From Bettongia penicillata ogilbyi (Eukaryota; Chordata; Mammalia; Diprotodontia; Potoroidae): a stretch of 64,000 nucleotides of DNA. The stretch's first letter is position 1. Each line of letters begins with the position of its first letter. The notes beneath the pieces were generated by a model, which did not search any database, was not told the origin of the DNA, and was given only the letters and a program-made list of their open reading frames with translations. Location of the stretch: positions 682,001 through 746,000 of the forward strand of contig JAJHZJ010000401.1 of the NCBI GenBank assembly GCA_023548195.1. The letters are read 5' to 3'. Shown here in pieces: positions 10,632 to 20,244 of this stretch. The position numbers and the translations under genes are program-made.

Positions 10632-12445
10632 AGGTGGAGCATAGCCCAGTGTATTATCAGCATGGCACAGAATGCAGCTGAGCATAGGTGTGCACAGCAG
10701 CAAGAACAGGACTGGAGTGGGCTTCAAGGCATGAGGCCACTAGCAACAGCTGTGGATCCCAGATTCCTCAAGTCACCAAGACCAAAGGCCACTGAGAAAG
10801 CTCTTTCACTTAGGTGAGAAGGGAAAGCAGTGGTCTAACTCCAGGCTCAGGCACAGGCAGCTTCCATTATTGGAGCTCTGACCTAAAACCCCTGGGGGAA
10901 TTGAGCAACTGATCTGAATCATAGCCCTGAGTGGAAATGAGGTGAGGCAGAGTGCTGGCCTGTGTGGTGGAGCTGGTGGAGGCTATGGAGATGTAAACTG
11001 GCTCACAGACCAGAGTGCAGACCAGGAGAGGAATAAAATCCTCTCCCTTGACTGTTCCATCTTGGAGGAACTGAGAACTTACAGATCCCCAGAGTATACG
11101 TTCCCCTTGACAAAGAACTCAAAAATCAAGTAGCTGGCTGGGAAATGCCCCCAAAAGGGAAAAAGAATAAAACAATAGAAGATTACTTTCTTAGTGAGCA
11201 GGTATTTTCTTCCATCCTTTTGGAAGAAGACGAATAATTTAAGTCTTCAGAGGAAGACCTAAAAGTCAAGGCTTCTGCCTGCAAAACTCCAAATTAAATA
11301 TGCAGTAGTCTCAGACCTTGGAAGAGTTCAAAAAGGATTTCAAAAATCAAGTAAGAGAAATGGAGGAAAAATTGGGAAGAGAAATGAGAGTGATGCAAGA
11401 AAATCTTGATGAAAAGACCAGAGTTGAATAGAAAATTTGACTTTCAAACACAAGAATCAAGAGGAAACATGAAAAAGTAAATAGGAAAGAGAAATCATAA
11501 GAGACTTACTAAAGCTGAATTGTTTACATTCCTACATGGAAAGACAATATTTGTAACTCTTGAAATTTTCCTTGATATTTTGGTAGTTGGAGGGATTATA
11601 CACATACATATAGACAGAGGGCACAGGGTGAGTTGAATAGGAAAGGATGATATCTAAATACATAAAAGTAAAGGGTGAAAGAGGAATATATTGGGAGGTG
11701 AAATAGAATGGGGCTAGTTATCTCTCATAAAAAAGGCAAGAACAAGTTTTTTCAATACAGGGGAAAAGAGGAAGGTGAAAAGGAAAAAGTCAAGCTTACT
11801 CTTATCACATTTGGCTTAAGGGGGGAATAATATGCACACTCAATTTGGTATGAAAATCTATCTTACACAATAGGAAAGTAGGGGAGAAAGGGATAAGTGG
11901 GGTGTGGGGGGATGATAGAAGGGAAAGCAAATGAGAGGAGGGTGTAACTAGAAGTAAAACTCTTGGGGAGGGATAAGGTCAAAAGAAGAACAGAATAAAT
12001 GGGGCAGGATAGGATGGAGGGAAATATAGGTAGTCCTTCATAACACGTCTGTTATGGAAGTCTTTAGCAAAACTATACATATATAGCCTGTATTGAATTG
12101 CTTGCCTTCTCAGTGGGGAGGGTTGGGGAGGAAGGAAGGGAGAGAAGTTTAAACTCAAGATTTTAGGATGACAATTGAGATTTGTTTTTGCATGTATCTA
12201 GGAGATGAGAAATTCAGGTAATGGGATATAGGAATCTATCTTGCCCTACAGGAAGGAAGCGAAGATGGGGATAAGGGAAATGAGGGGTGTGATAGAAGGG
12301 AAGGTAGATTGGGGGAAGGGGTAATCAGAATGCACAGCTTTTTGGGGTGGGGGGAGGGAAGAGATGAAGAAAAAATTTGGAACCTAAAATTTTTTAGAAA
12401 TGAATATTGAAAACTAAAAATTAATAAATAAGTTGGGAAAGAAAA
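10632..12445 (+). mobile_element. HAL1 copy B with most of ORF1 deleted
   Basis: Begins within the older-type 5' UTR, so it is 5' truncated. ORF1 starts at ATG 11145 (MPPKGKKNKTIEDYFLSE). Near 11408 it jumps from the start of the coiled coil to the last ~15 codons ('gatgaaaagaccagag'). The removed stretch corresponds to roughly residues 85-350 of the intact copy. The 3' UTR is complete: G-rich polypurine blocks, two 'ggaactcaaa'-type terminal motifs (12141-12182 and 12367-12422), and a short A-rich tail. It can no longer encode ORF1p. Confidence 0.85.
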
Positions 12446-12454
12446 AAGAAAAAC

Positions 12455-12775
12455 ATATATAGACTTAGCATGAAATAATGAAGAGCAGAATGTGCAGAAA
12501 TCAGAGCATGCTTTATATACTAATAGCAATATCATTTTAAGAACAGTTTTGAGTGACTAAGTTATTTTGACTATTATAAATGCCCCAATCAACTACAAAG
12601 AACATATAAAGAAAGACGTTATCTGCGTCTGGAAGAAGAACTGATAAACAGCAGTTTGTATAGAATGATTTATACATTTCTATGTAATGGTAGTCATCTT
12701 GGGGGTGGGGAGAAAAAAAAGAAAAAAAATTACATGATTAATTTACTATATATTTAGAAGGAATAGCACATTGTA
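12455..12775 (+). mobile_element. L1 3' region, right half of split copy
   Basis: Continues the L1 left half at 10530-10631: 'gacttagcatgaaataatga', 'gttatctgcgtctggaag', 'aagaactgataaacagcagt'. The same old subtype is seen at 2700-2990. It ends around an A-rich stretch at 12710-12730. Confidence 0.7.
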
Positions 12776-12894
12776 CATGACAGATTTCCACTTTCATGTG
12801 CAATCATCTTTGTATTATCCTACTGTTATGGAAATGTTAGTTTTATTTCAGAAATTGAATATATTTTTTAAAAGAAAAAAACAGAATATATATA

Positions 12895-12971
12895 AATCCA
12901 ATCCAATAAACATTTATGAAAGGCACTATGCAAATTTCTGGAGATACAATTAACAAAAAGAAGGACAATCC
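12895..12971 (+). mobile_element. L2 fragment, left part of HAL1 target
   Basis: Contains 'ccaataaacatttatg', 'ggcactatgcaaatttctgg' and 'agatacaattaac', an L2 block. Removing the HAL1 and one target duplication joins it smoothly to 15871 onward ('ctgtgtccaaggagcttata'), restoring L2 order. This shows HAL1 copy C inserted into a pre-existing L2. Confidence 0.65.
12961..12971 (+). repeat. Target-site duplication, left copy (HAL1 C)
   Basis: The 11 bases AAGGACAATCC occur immediately before the HAL1 5' end and again at 15860-15870 right after its A-rich tail. An identical direct repeat is the mark of target-primed reverse transcription and suggests a fairly young insertion. Confidence 0.9.
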
Positions 12972-12977
12972 AGGAGC

Positions 12978-12986
12978 CAAGATGGC
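12978..12986 (+). promoter_or_regulatory. YY1-type site at HAL1 5' end
   Basis: CAAGATGGC, the core YY1-binding motif, lies 6 bp inside the element. In human L1 a YY1 site in the same position directs transcription start to the first base of the element. The same motif is exact in copy D (34001-34009) and has one changed base in copy I. Function here is inferred from position and identity. Confidence 0.6.
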
Positions 12987-13430
12987 AGAGTAGAAAGACT
13001 CACGTATGCTAGCTCCGAACCCACAGCCCATATATTTCCTACAAGAAGAACTCCCCACAAATTCTGGATCACTACAAGGCTTGCAGAAACACAGTGGAAA
13101 AGATTTCTGTTCCAGAGAGCCCTGGAGAGCCGTCCCCGGGGGTCCATCGTGCCCCGGAAAGCGGAGACCACCCCTGCCCTGCCATGGCCGGGCGGCCCCA
13201 CAGGAGCAGACCCAAGCAGGCTTCAGGGGTGGAATCTTCGGCTGCCGGGAAGGTCCCTCTGCCCACAGATGCTACAGGTCAGTGAGAGAGACTTCTGGGC
13301 TGGCCAAGAGGGGAGCAGGGTATCTCCGTGACTCAGGGCCCCTTGGGAGGAAGCGGTGGAGGCAGAGGCAGGGGCAGTGGCAGAGGCAGCAGTGGCAGCC
13401 CCCGGGACTCCCCAAGCAGGCAGGATCTTC

Positions 13431-13574
13431 ATTACTGAAGGTCTCTGCATAAACCCCCTGAGGGAGCTGAGACTGGGAGGTGGCCCTGCCCCCACCCACT
13501 CCATTACTGAAGGTCTCTACATAAAGTCGCTGAGGGAACTGAGCCTGGGAGGTGGCCCTGGCCCCACCCAAGCA
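13431..13574 (+). repeat. Two ~72-bp tandem units in HAL1 5' UTR
   Basis: Unit 1 (13431-13502) and unit 2 (13503-13574) both read 'attactgaaggtctct', 'gcataaa/acataaa', 'ctgagggagctgag', 'gggaggtggccctg', then a C-rich end. The unit pair also occurs in copy D (34482-34622). Short tandem units in a retrotransposon 5' UTR recall mouse L1 promoter monomers. A promoter role here is not demonstrated. Confidence 0.75.
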
Positions 13575-13729
13575 CCAGAACTTAAGCTCACATTGAATAG
13601 CAGCCGCTCCCACCGCAGATAGCACTGAGACTGGGAAGCAGCATTTGAATCTCAGACCCCAAGCACTAGCTGGGCGGATCTAGGCAGGGGTGGACAGGAA
13701 TCTCAGAAGTCAAGTAACTGGCTGGGAAA

Positions 13730-14830
13730 ATGCCCAGAAAAGGGAAGCAAAATAAGACCATAGAGAGCTATTTTGATGGGGTGCAGATGTTCCTGCCTTT
13801 CAATTCTGATGATGAGAAAATATTCTTACCATCAAGGAAAGACGAGGAGGTCAGGGCCTCTGTATCCCAGATACCCCAGGTGGATGTCCGGTGGACTCAG
13901 GCCATGGAAGAGCTCAAAAAGAATTTTGAAAAGCAAGTTAGACAGGTGGAGGAAAAACTGGGAAGAGAAATGAGAGAGATAAAAGAAAAGCATGAAAAAC
14001 AGGTCAATACCTTGCTAAAGGAGACCCCAAAAAATGCTGAAGAAAATAACACCTTGAAAAATAGGCTCACTCAATTGGCAAAAGAGGTTCAAAAAGCCAA
14101 TGAGGAGAAGAATGCTTTCAAAAGCAAAATTAGCCAAATGGGAAAAGAGGTTCAAAAGCTCACTGAAGATAATAGTTCTCTCAAAATTAGAATGGAACAG
14201 ATGGAGTCTAATGACTTTATGAGAAACCAAGAAATCACCAAACAAAACCAAAAGAATGAAAAAATGGAAGAGAATGTGAAATATCTCATGGGAAAAACAA
14301 CTGACCTGGAAAATAGATCCAGGAGAGACAATTTTAAAATTATGGGACTACCTGAAAGCCATGATCAAAAAAAGAGCCCAGACATCATCTTTCATGAAAT
14401 TATCAAGGAAAACTGCCCTGACATTCTAGAACCAGACGGCAAAATAAATATTGAAAGAATCCATCGATCACCACCTGAAAGAGATCCAAAGAGAGAAACT
14501 CCTAGGAACATTGTGGCCAAATTCCAGAACTCCCAGGTCAAGGAGAAAATATTGCAAGCAGCTAGAAAGAAACAATTCCAGTATTGTGGAAATACAATCA
14601 GGATAACTCAAGATCTAGCAGCTTCTACATTAAGGGATCAAAGGGCGTGGAATAGGATATTCCAGAAATCAAAGGAACTAGGACTCAAACCAAGAATCAC
14701 CTACCCAGCAAAACTGAGTATAATACTTCAGGGGGAAATATGGTCTTTCAATGAAATCAAGGACTTTCAAGCATTCGTGATGAAAAGACCAGAGCTGAAA
14801 AGAAAATTTTACTTTCAAACACAAGAATGA
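13730..14830 (+). CDS. HAL1/L1 ORF1 protein, intact (366 aa)
   Basis: Encodes an L1-type ORF1p: a trimeric single-strand nucleic-acid-binding chaperone that coats its RNA in cytoplasmic particles. The visible order is a basic N-terminus (MPRKGKQNKTIESYF), an acidic stretch (~26-40), a long heptad-rich coiled coil (~57-196), an RNA-recognition domain beginning at LENRSRRDNFKIMGLPES (193-210), and the C-terminal domain (~285-360) with RITQDLAA and ITYPAKLS. The length is normal for the family. The start has A at -3, and other copies begin at the equivalent ATG. No ORF2 follows, so the protein would act with L1 ORF2p in trans. There is no stop or frameshift. Expression is unknown. A silent but recently inserted copy is equally possible. 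Confidence 0.9.
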   Translation: MPRKGKQNKTIESYFDGVQMFLPFNSDDEKIFLPSRKDEEVRASVSQIPQVDVRWTQAMEELKKNFEKQVRQVEEKLGREMREIKEKHEKQVNTLLKETPKNAEENNTLKNRLTQLAKEVQKANEEKNAFKSKISQMGKEVQKLTEDNSSLKIRMEQMESNDFMRNQEITKQNQKNEKMEENVKYLMGKTTDLENRSRRDNFKIMGLPESHDQKKSPDIIFHEIIKENCPDILEPDGKINIERIHRSPPERDPKRETPRNIVAKFQNSQVKEKILQAARKKQFQYCGNTIRITQDLAASTLRDQRAWNRIFQKSKELGLKPRITYPAKLSIILQGEIWSFNEIKDFQAFVMKRPELKRKFYFQTQE

Positions 14831-15859
14831 GAAGAAGCATGAAAAAGTAAAGCAGCAAAGAGAAGTCATAAGGGACTTACCAAAAGTGAACTGTTTACAT
14901 TCCTACATGGAAAGACAATATTTGTAACTCTTAACATTTTTCAGTATCTGGGTAGTTGGTGGGATTATACACACACACATACACACACACGTATATGCGT
15001 GCACACACACACATACACACATACATGCCCACACAGAGACAGAGAGCACAGAGTGAATTGAATAGGATGGGACCATATCTTAAAAGAAATTAAGGTAAAT
15101 GATGGGAGAGAAATGTAGTGGGAGGAAAGAGGGTGAAATGGAATGGGGTAAATTATCTCTCATTCAAGAGGCAAGAAGGAGACTTTTTAATGGAGGGAAA
15201 AAGAGAAGAGCTGAGAAAAAAAAACAAGTTTACCCTCATCACATTCAATTAAAGGAAGTAATAAAATGCATACTCATTTTGGTATGAAAACCTATCTTAC
15301 AATACAGGAAAGTGGGGGAGAAGGAGATAAGCAGGGTGGGGGGATGATGGAAGGGAGGGCAATGGGAGGAGGGAGCAATTTGAAGTCAACACTTGGGGAG
15401 GGACAGGATCAAAAGACAGAATAGAAACAAAGGGGGGCAGGATAGGTTGGAGGAAAATAACAGTTAGTCTTACACAACACGACTATTATCGAAGTCATTT
15501 GCAAAACTACACATGTAGGGCCTATATTGAATTGCCTGCCTTCCCAAAGGGAATGGGTGGGGAGGGAAGGATGGGGAGAATTTGGAACTCAAAGTTTTAG
15601 GAACAACTGTTTAGTATTGTTGTTACTACTAGGAAATAAGAAATACAGGTAATGGGGAATAGAAAGTCATCTGGCCCTACAGGACAAAGGAGAAGATGGG
15701 GACAAGAGAAGGGAGGGATGATAGAAGAGAGGGCAGCTTGGTGATAGGGAAAATTAGAATGCTTGGTGTATTGGGGTGGGGGAGGGGATAAAAGGGGAGA
15801 AAATTTGGAACCCAAAATTTTGTGAAAATGATGTAAAAAGTTAAATAAAAATAAAAATA
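14831..15859 (+). other. HAL1 3' UTR with doubled L1-like 3' end
   Basis: Contains a CA repeat (~14970-15030), a polypurine G-rich tract (15310-15370, runs of G able to form quadruplexes), the ORF2-deletion joint (15461-15475), a first 3'-end block (15578-15655) and a second (15660-15840). Both blocks carry a G-rich stretch followed by 'tttggaac.caaa.ttt'. The tail has several AATAAA strings. This arrangement recurs in copies B, D, F, G and, inverted, I. Confidence 0.7.
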
Positions 15860-15870
15860 AAGGACAATCC
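15860..15870 (+). repeat. Target-site duplication, right copy (HAL1 C)
   Basis: AAGGACAATCC, identical to 12961-12971, directly after the element's AATAAA-rich tail. The next bases resume the interrupted L2 sequence. Confidence 0.9.
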
Positions 15871-15935
15871 CTGTGTCCAAGGAGCTTATACCCTAAAGGG
15901 AGATACAATAGTGGGAGGAGAATGCTAGTGGTAAC
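15871..15935 (+). mobile_element. L2 fragment, right part of HAL1 target
   Basis: 'ctgtgtccaaggagcttata' followed by 'ccctaaagggagatacaata' continues the L2 sequence broken at 12971. It is cut off by the start of an LTR-like repeat at 15940. Confidence 0.6.
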
Positions 15936-15939
15936 TGAC

Positions 15940-16400
15940 TGTAAGACAGATAAACACATCACACTTGAGGTTCATTCCTGACTTGATCAGACAGGAAAGA
16001 CACTAAGAAGGATTTAATAATCTTACTTTATTCTAATCTAGTTTTCTAGGATTGCTGATAACAGGAGAACAATCTCCTATAGCATTCCATAATCACCTTT
16101 CTCACAGTGGCTGGCAAGAAGAGGGGATCAAATACCCCTATGTCTCCAGGGAGACAGGCACAACTTGTGCTTCTCTTCAATCCCCTCAAGCCTCAATGGG
16201 GGCCAGTTGAGGCAAACATACATTCTTCCCAAGCCTTAATGGAGGCTGATCAAGGCACACACAACATTTCAGTTTGCCATTCAACCCTAAGGTTTCCCCC
16301 AACCCTCAATGGGGGCTAATTGAGACACACACAGCATTTGTGCATTGAATTCTAAGGGTTCCCCACTCACTATCTAGTAACAACCTGTTTTATATGCCAA
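15940..16400 (-). mobile_element. LTR-like repeat, copy 1
   Basis: Aligns with 42077-42520 along most of its length. Both begin with TGTAAGACAGATAAA on the plus strand, so the minus-strand end would be ..CA, as for an LTR 3' end. The right two-thirds holds about three ~65-bp units built on 'cctcaatgggggc.agttgag.ca'. No coding sequence and no clear target duplication are seen. Endogenous-retrovirus LTR is the best reading; an unclassified repeat is possible. Confidence 0.5.
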
Positions 16401-16656
16401 CAGTCAAAGAAGGTATATTGCTAGCAATAGCCTCACAAGTCTACATCACTTCATCCCTGTATCTCACTGTGTAGCCACAGTGGATGTTTATATTATTTAT
16501 CAGTATATAACTATGTGCAAGCACATTGGAGATGTTTTGAACCACAATTGTGGGAACTCATATCTAGAACCTGGAAACCTAGGATTGCTATGGCTAAGTG
16601 TCCTGGAAAACAACTCTGAGAAATAATAACAAAATCCACCTTACCAACACTAAAAT

Positions 16657-17060
16657 TCAGCTACAAAGAAACAATTCAAATATTGTGGAAACACAATCAG
16701 GATAACACAGGATCTGGCAGCTTTTATAGTAAGGGATAGAAGGGCTTGGAATAAAATATTCCAGAAGTCAAAGGAGCTAGAATTAAAACCAAGAATCACC
16801 TACCCAGCAAAACTGTGTATAATATTTCAGGGGGAAAATGGTCATTAAATGAAATAGAGGACTTTCAAGCATTCTTGATGAAAAGACCAGAACTGAATAG
16901 AAAATTTGACTTTCAAACATACGAGGCACATGAAAAGGTGAACAAGAAAGAGAAATCATAAAGGACTTTCTAAAGTTGAACTGTTTACATTCCTACATGG
17001 AAAGATAATATCTTTAGCTCTTGAGACTTTTCTCAGTATTTGGGTAGTGGGAGGGATCAT

Positions 17061-17091
<31 letters not shown>

Positions 17092-17950
17092 TACATATAG
17101 ACAGAGATGACAGAGTCAGTTGAAAAAGAAGGGATGATACCTAAAATAATAAAATAAAATTGAGGGGTGAGAGTGGAATATATTGGGAGGAGAAAGGGAG
17201 AAATGGAAGGGGTCAGATTATCACTCATAAAGGAGGCAAGAAAAAGCATTTTTAGTGGTAAAGAAAAGGGAGGAGTTGAGAGGGAAAAAGAAAAGCTTGC
17301 TCTCTTCACATTTGACGTAAGGAGGGAATGACATGCTCACTCAGTTTGGCATGAAAGCATATCTTTCACTATAGAAGGACAGGGGAGAAGGGGATAAGTA
17401 AGGTGAGGGGGATGATAGAAGAGAGGGCAAATGGGAGAATGGAGTAATTAGAAGTAAACATTTTTGAGGAGGGACAAGTTCAAATGAGAGAATAGAACAA
17501 ATGGGGGACAGCATAGGATGGAGGAAAATACAGTTAGTCTTACACAATATGACTATTATGGAAGTCTTTTACAAAACTACACATATACAGCCTACATTAA
17601 ATAGCTTGCCTTCTCAGTGGGGATGGGTGGGGATGGAGGAAGGGAGAGAAGTGGGAATTCGAAGTATTAGGAATGAATGTTGAGAATCATTTTTGCACAC
17701 AATTGAGAAATAAAAAATACAAGTAGTGAGGTATAGGAATCTATCTTGCCCTACAAGAAAAGAGAGAAGATCGGGATAAGGGAAGGGAGGGGTGTGATAG
17801 AAGAGAGGGCATATTGGGGGAAGGGGTAATCAGAATGCAAGATGTTATGGGGTGAGGGAGGGGAGAGATGGGGAGAAAATTTGTAACTCAAAATTTTGTG
17901 GAAACGAATGTTGAAAACTAAAAGTAAATAAATAAATATTTTTAAAAAGG
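16657..17950 (+). mobile_element. HAL1 copy F, 5' truncated
   Basis: Starts inside ORF1 at the equivalent of about residue 275 ('agaaacaattcaaat') and covers the C-terminal domain to about 16925. The 3' UTR follows: CA repeat (17064-17092), G-rich blocks, both terminal motifs (17640-17690 and 17865-17920), and an A-rich tail reaching ~17982. The ORF1 piece is interrupted by indels, for example near 16845. 5' truncation is the usual outcome of L1-type insertion. Confidence 0.88.
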
Positions 17951-17989
17951 AAACAAAAAATGTAAAAAAATTAAAAAAAGAATTTCTAT

Positions 17990-18490
17990 TTCAGTCTAGA
18001 GGCAATAAGGAGTCACTCGTCATTATTAAGTAGAGTACTGGCATAGTCATATTTTTGTTTGAGGAAAATTATTTTGGCAGTTGTGAGAAGGATAGAAAGA
18101 ATCAGGGAAAGATAAAGCAGGGAGACCAATTAGGATGCCACTGAAGCAAGTTAGGTGAGAACTAACACATCGCTGAACTAAGGGGGTAGTTTTGTGAATA
18201 GATTGTGTGAGATAGAAGTGGCAACATGTGGAAAGTGATTTGATATGTGGGGATATAGGAGAATGAGGAGAAATACAAGGATAAATATCAAGTTACAAAG
18301 TTGGAAAACTGGAATAATGGGGATATCTTCAATAGAAATAGGAAAACTGAATAAGAGTGGATTTTTATGGAGAGGGGAGAATAATGAATTTTGTTTTAGA
18401 CAGGTTAAGTTTGAGATCTCTCTAGGACTTACAGTTTGAAGTGCTTAATAGGCAGCTGATGATGTGGGATTGAACCTCAGGGGAAGGCTG
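17990..18490 (-). mobile_element. L2/CR1-clade ORF2 relic
   Basis: Minus-strand remnant of an L2-like element. In reverse complement it carries the blocks 'attgcctcta', 'aattggtctccctg' and 'aatccaactg'-like phrases that follow the reverse-transcriptase region in L2-type elements of early mammals. There is no open frame. Assignment rests on recognising block order and needs a profile search. Confidence 0.45.
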
Positions 18491-18671
18491 GGGGTAGATA
18501 TAGAGAAGACAACAAATCTCATGCATGAGCAAAAGAACCATTATTACTATCTAGAAAATGAACTTCAGTAATGTTTGTGTAGGTAATGATTTTGATCAAT
18601 TGGGCAGAACGGCACAATTATTATACAGTTATTAACCAGTTGTTTGCATGAATTGACTGCTTGGTAATTCT

Positions 18672-18720
18672 GTGTGTGTGTGTGTGTGTCTGTGTGTGTG
18701 TAAGCATGTGTGTTCTCTTT
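18672..18720 (+). repeat. (TG)n microsatellite
   Basis: Interrupted TG dinucleotide run, about 40 bp, with a single TC interruption and a degraded right end. No associated element was identified. Confidence 0.85.
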
Positions 18721-18959
18721 AAACAACTCACCATCACTGGAAACAGGCTAACTAAATGTTAGGAGAAGCATTATTAAAATCTCAGTTCCTTTTCTTATTT
18801 TCATTGTTGACAGAAATTAATAATCACACTATAAATTCAAAGGGGAAATAAAAGTCTTTCCAAATTCTATTTATCATTATTAATAATGTCTCAAAGTTAC
18901 TCATTTAGTAATTATCAAATTTGAAGATGAAATTATGCTTGTAAGAGTGTTACCATATT

Positions 18960-19265
18960 GGGAAATAAAGACAAAAAGTAAAAATAAAGGAGATACAGCT
19001 CTTTAAGAACTCGTTTTATACTATAAAGCAACAATTACCAAAACTATTTTATACTGTTTAAAAAATGCAAAAAAAGTAGATGAATGGAACAGACTATATA
19101 TGTAAGGAAGAATCAGAAATAATTGAATACCATAATTCAATGTTTGATAATGAAAAGAATATAAATTATTTGAGGAAAATAGAAACAAAAATTTCCTTCC
19201 TATTTGACAAGAACCATTGGGGAAATTGGAAATGAATTTGTTAGAAAAAAGATTTAGTCCAACAT
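18960..19265 (+). mobile_element. Old L1 ORF2 fragment
   Basis: Phrases such as 'actataaagcaacaattacc', 'aaaactattttatactg' and 'gatgaatggaacagacta' are shared in order with the L1 ORF2 piece at 54880-54960. The frame is destroyed. It covers the region after the reverse-transcriptase core. Confidence 0.6.
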
Positions 19266-19269
19266 GAAC

Positions 19270-20235
19270 ATGGAAGTGGTAAATTTGTTAGTGTTGTCAA
19301 GATCAAGGGTACGACAATTTCTGTGTATTGCTCGTATTGAGTGGAATAGGAAATGGGTAAGTTGAGAAAATGAGAGGAGAAAGTGTTCAAGAAAGTAGCA
19401 TTATGTCAAAGTTCCCCCATATGAGAATAATAGGGAAGAGGAAGAGTGACCTAGGCATTGAACTTATTGAAGAAGGAAAGTGACTGTAGGACAGTCACTG
19501 GTGGACAACAATTATAAGAATCTTGATTGGGTGATAAATTATGCATCAAACGAACCTCAAAGGGAGGGAGGTTACTAAGTGATAGTGGTAGAAGAACATG
19601 GCAATAACTAGCAAGGAGTATTGCAACTCCTGTACACAAAACCAGTTAGCTGAGAAAGGGAGTAAATAAAAATGTAGCCAGTGCTGGAAAGGATAGCCAG
19701 GAAAATTGTCCTGAGGAAGGAGCCAGGTGTCAGTGAGTACAAATAGATGGAAGGAACAGAAAAGAAAAAGATTTAATATGAAAACTAGTTTGTTATTTAT
19801 GGAGTAGTTATTTTAAATAGCACAGAAGAAAGGGTAGATGACATTAGAAAAAGACATAGGTGGGTTGAGTTGAGAGGAATGGGATTTAATAATAGTCAGT
19901 GGAATGGGACAAGAAAGGTATTTGAACAATGGCAGATTTGGAATGGGGTTTAAAATCACTGGGATAAGGAAAGAATGAGAAAGTGGTTATAGATTAATCA
20001 TTAAGAAATGAAGTTCAGGTAGGTTATCATTGTCTTCAGAGAGTCAGCTGGGGATGGAATCAGGCCTAGGGAATCAGGCAAGAGGAAGAAAGAATGCCTG
20101 GATTGTTATCCAGTGTTTGCCCTGGGAGTACAGGGAGCTCCTAGGCAGGACAATAAAAGAGGATAGATGTAGAATGTGAGTGGCCAAAACAAACACCTAG
20201 AATGCCTACAAGCATATTGACAAATTCTAAAATTC
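19270..20235. other. No gene recognised
   Basis: Purine-rich, AT-rich DNA without a family match that I can support. Parts may be further L2 relic on the minus strand, but I could not place them. Confidence 0.4.
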
Positions 20236-20244
20236 TCTTATTTG

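Larger units (their letters stand above)
12972..15859 (+). mobile_element. HAL1 copy C, complete, intact ORF1
   Basis: A full-length half-L1 of 2888 bp. It has a GC-rich 5' UTR (12972-13729), open ORF1 (13730-14830), no ORF2, a ~1-kb 3' UTR rich in G-runs with a CA repeat near 14970-15030, and an AATAAA-rich tail (15840-15859). Exact 11-bp target duplications flank it. HAL1 elements are known L1 derivatives that must borrow L1 ORF2 protein for movement. Intact ORF1, perfect flanks and low divergence from copy D mark it as one of the youngest insertions here. It lies in the same orientation as copies A, B and F. Confidence 0.93.

Noticed and set aside
10407..10727. 106-codon minus-strand frame
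   Set aside because: It crosses the L1/HAL1 boundary at ~10631 and is antisense to both elements, so it cannot be an old gene.
12236..12535. Minus-strand serine/proline/leucine-rich frames here and at 15597-15962, 16956-17309, 17341-17547, 32141-32395, 36603-37046 and 52715-52900
   Set aside because: All are shadows of the purine-rich HAL1/L1 UTR and intergenic blocks. The composition produces the repeated 'PSLLS' strings.
13006..13625. Long open frames on both strands in the GC-rich HAL1 5' UTR (148 codons plus, 117 codons minus), with counterparts at 34031-34544
   Set aside because: The plus-strand frame is not conserved between copies C and D: after a short shared stretch the two copies continue in different frames. 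High GC and CAG/GGC repetition explain the lack of stops, so an ORF0-like gene is not supported.
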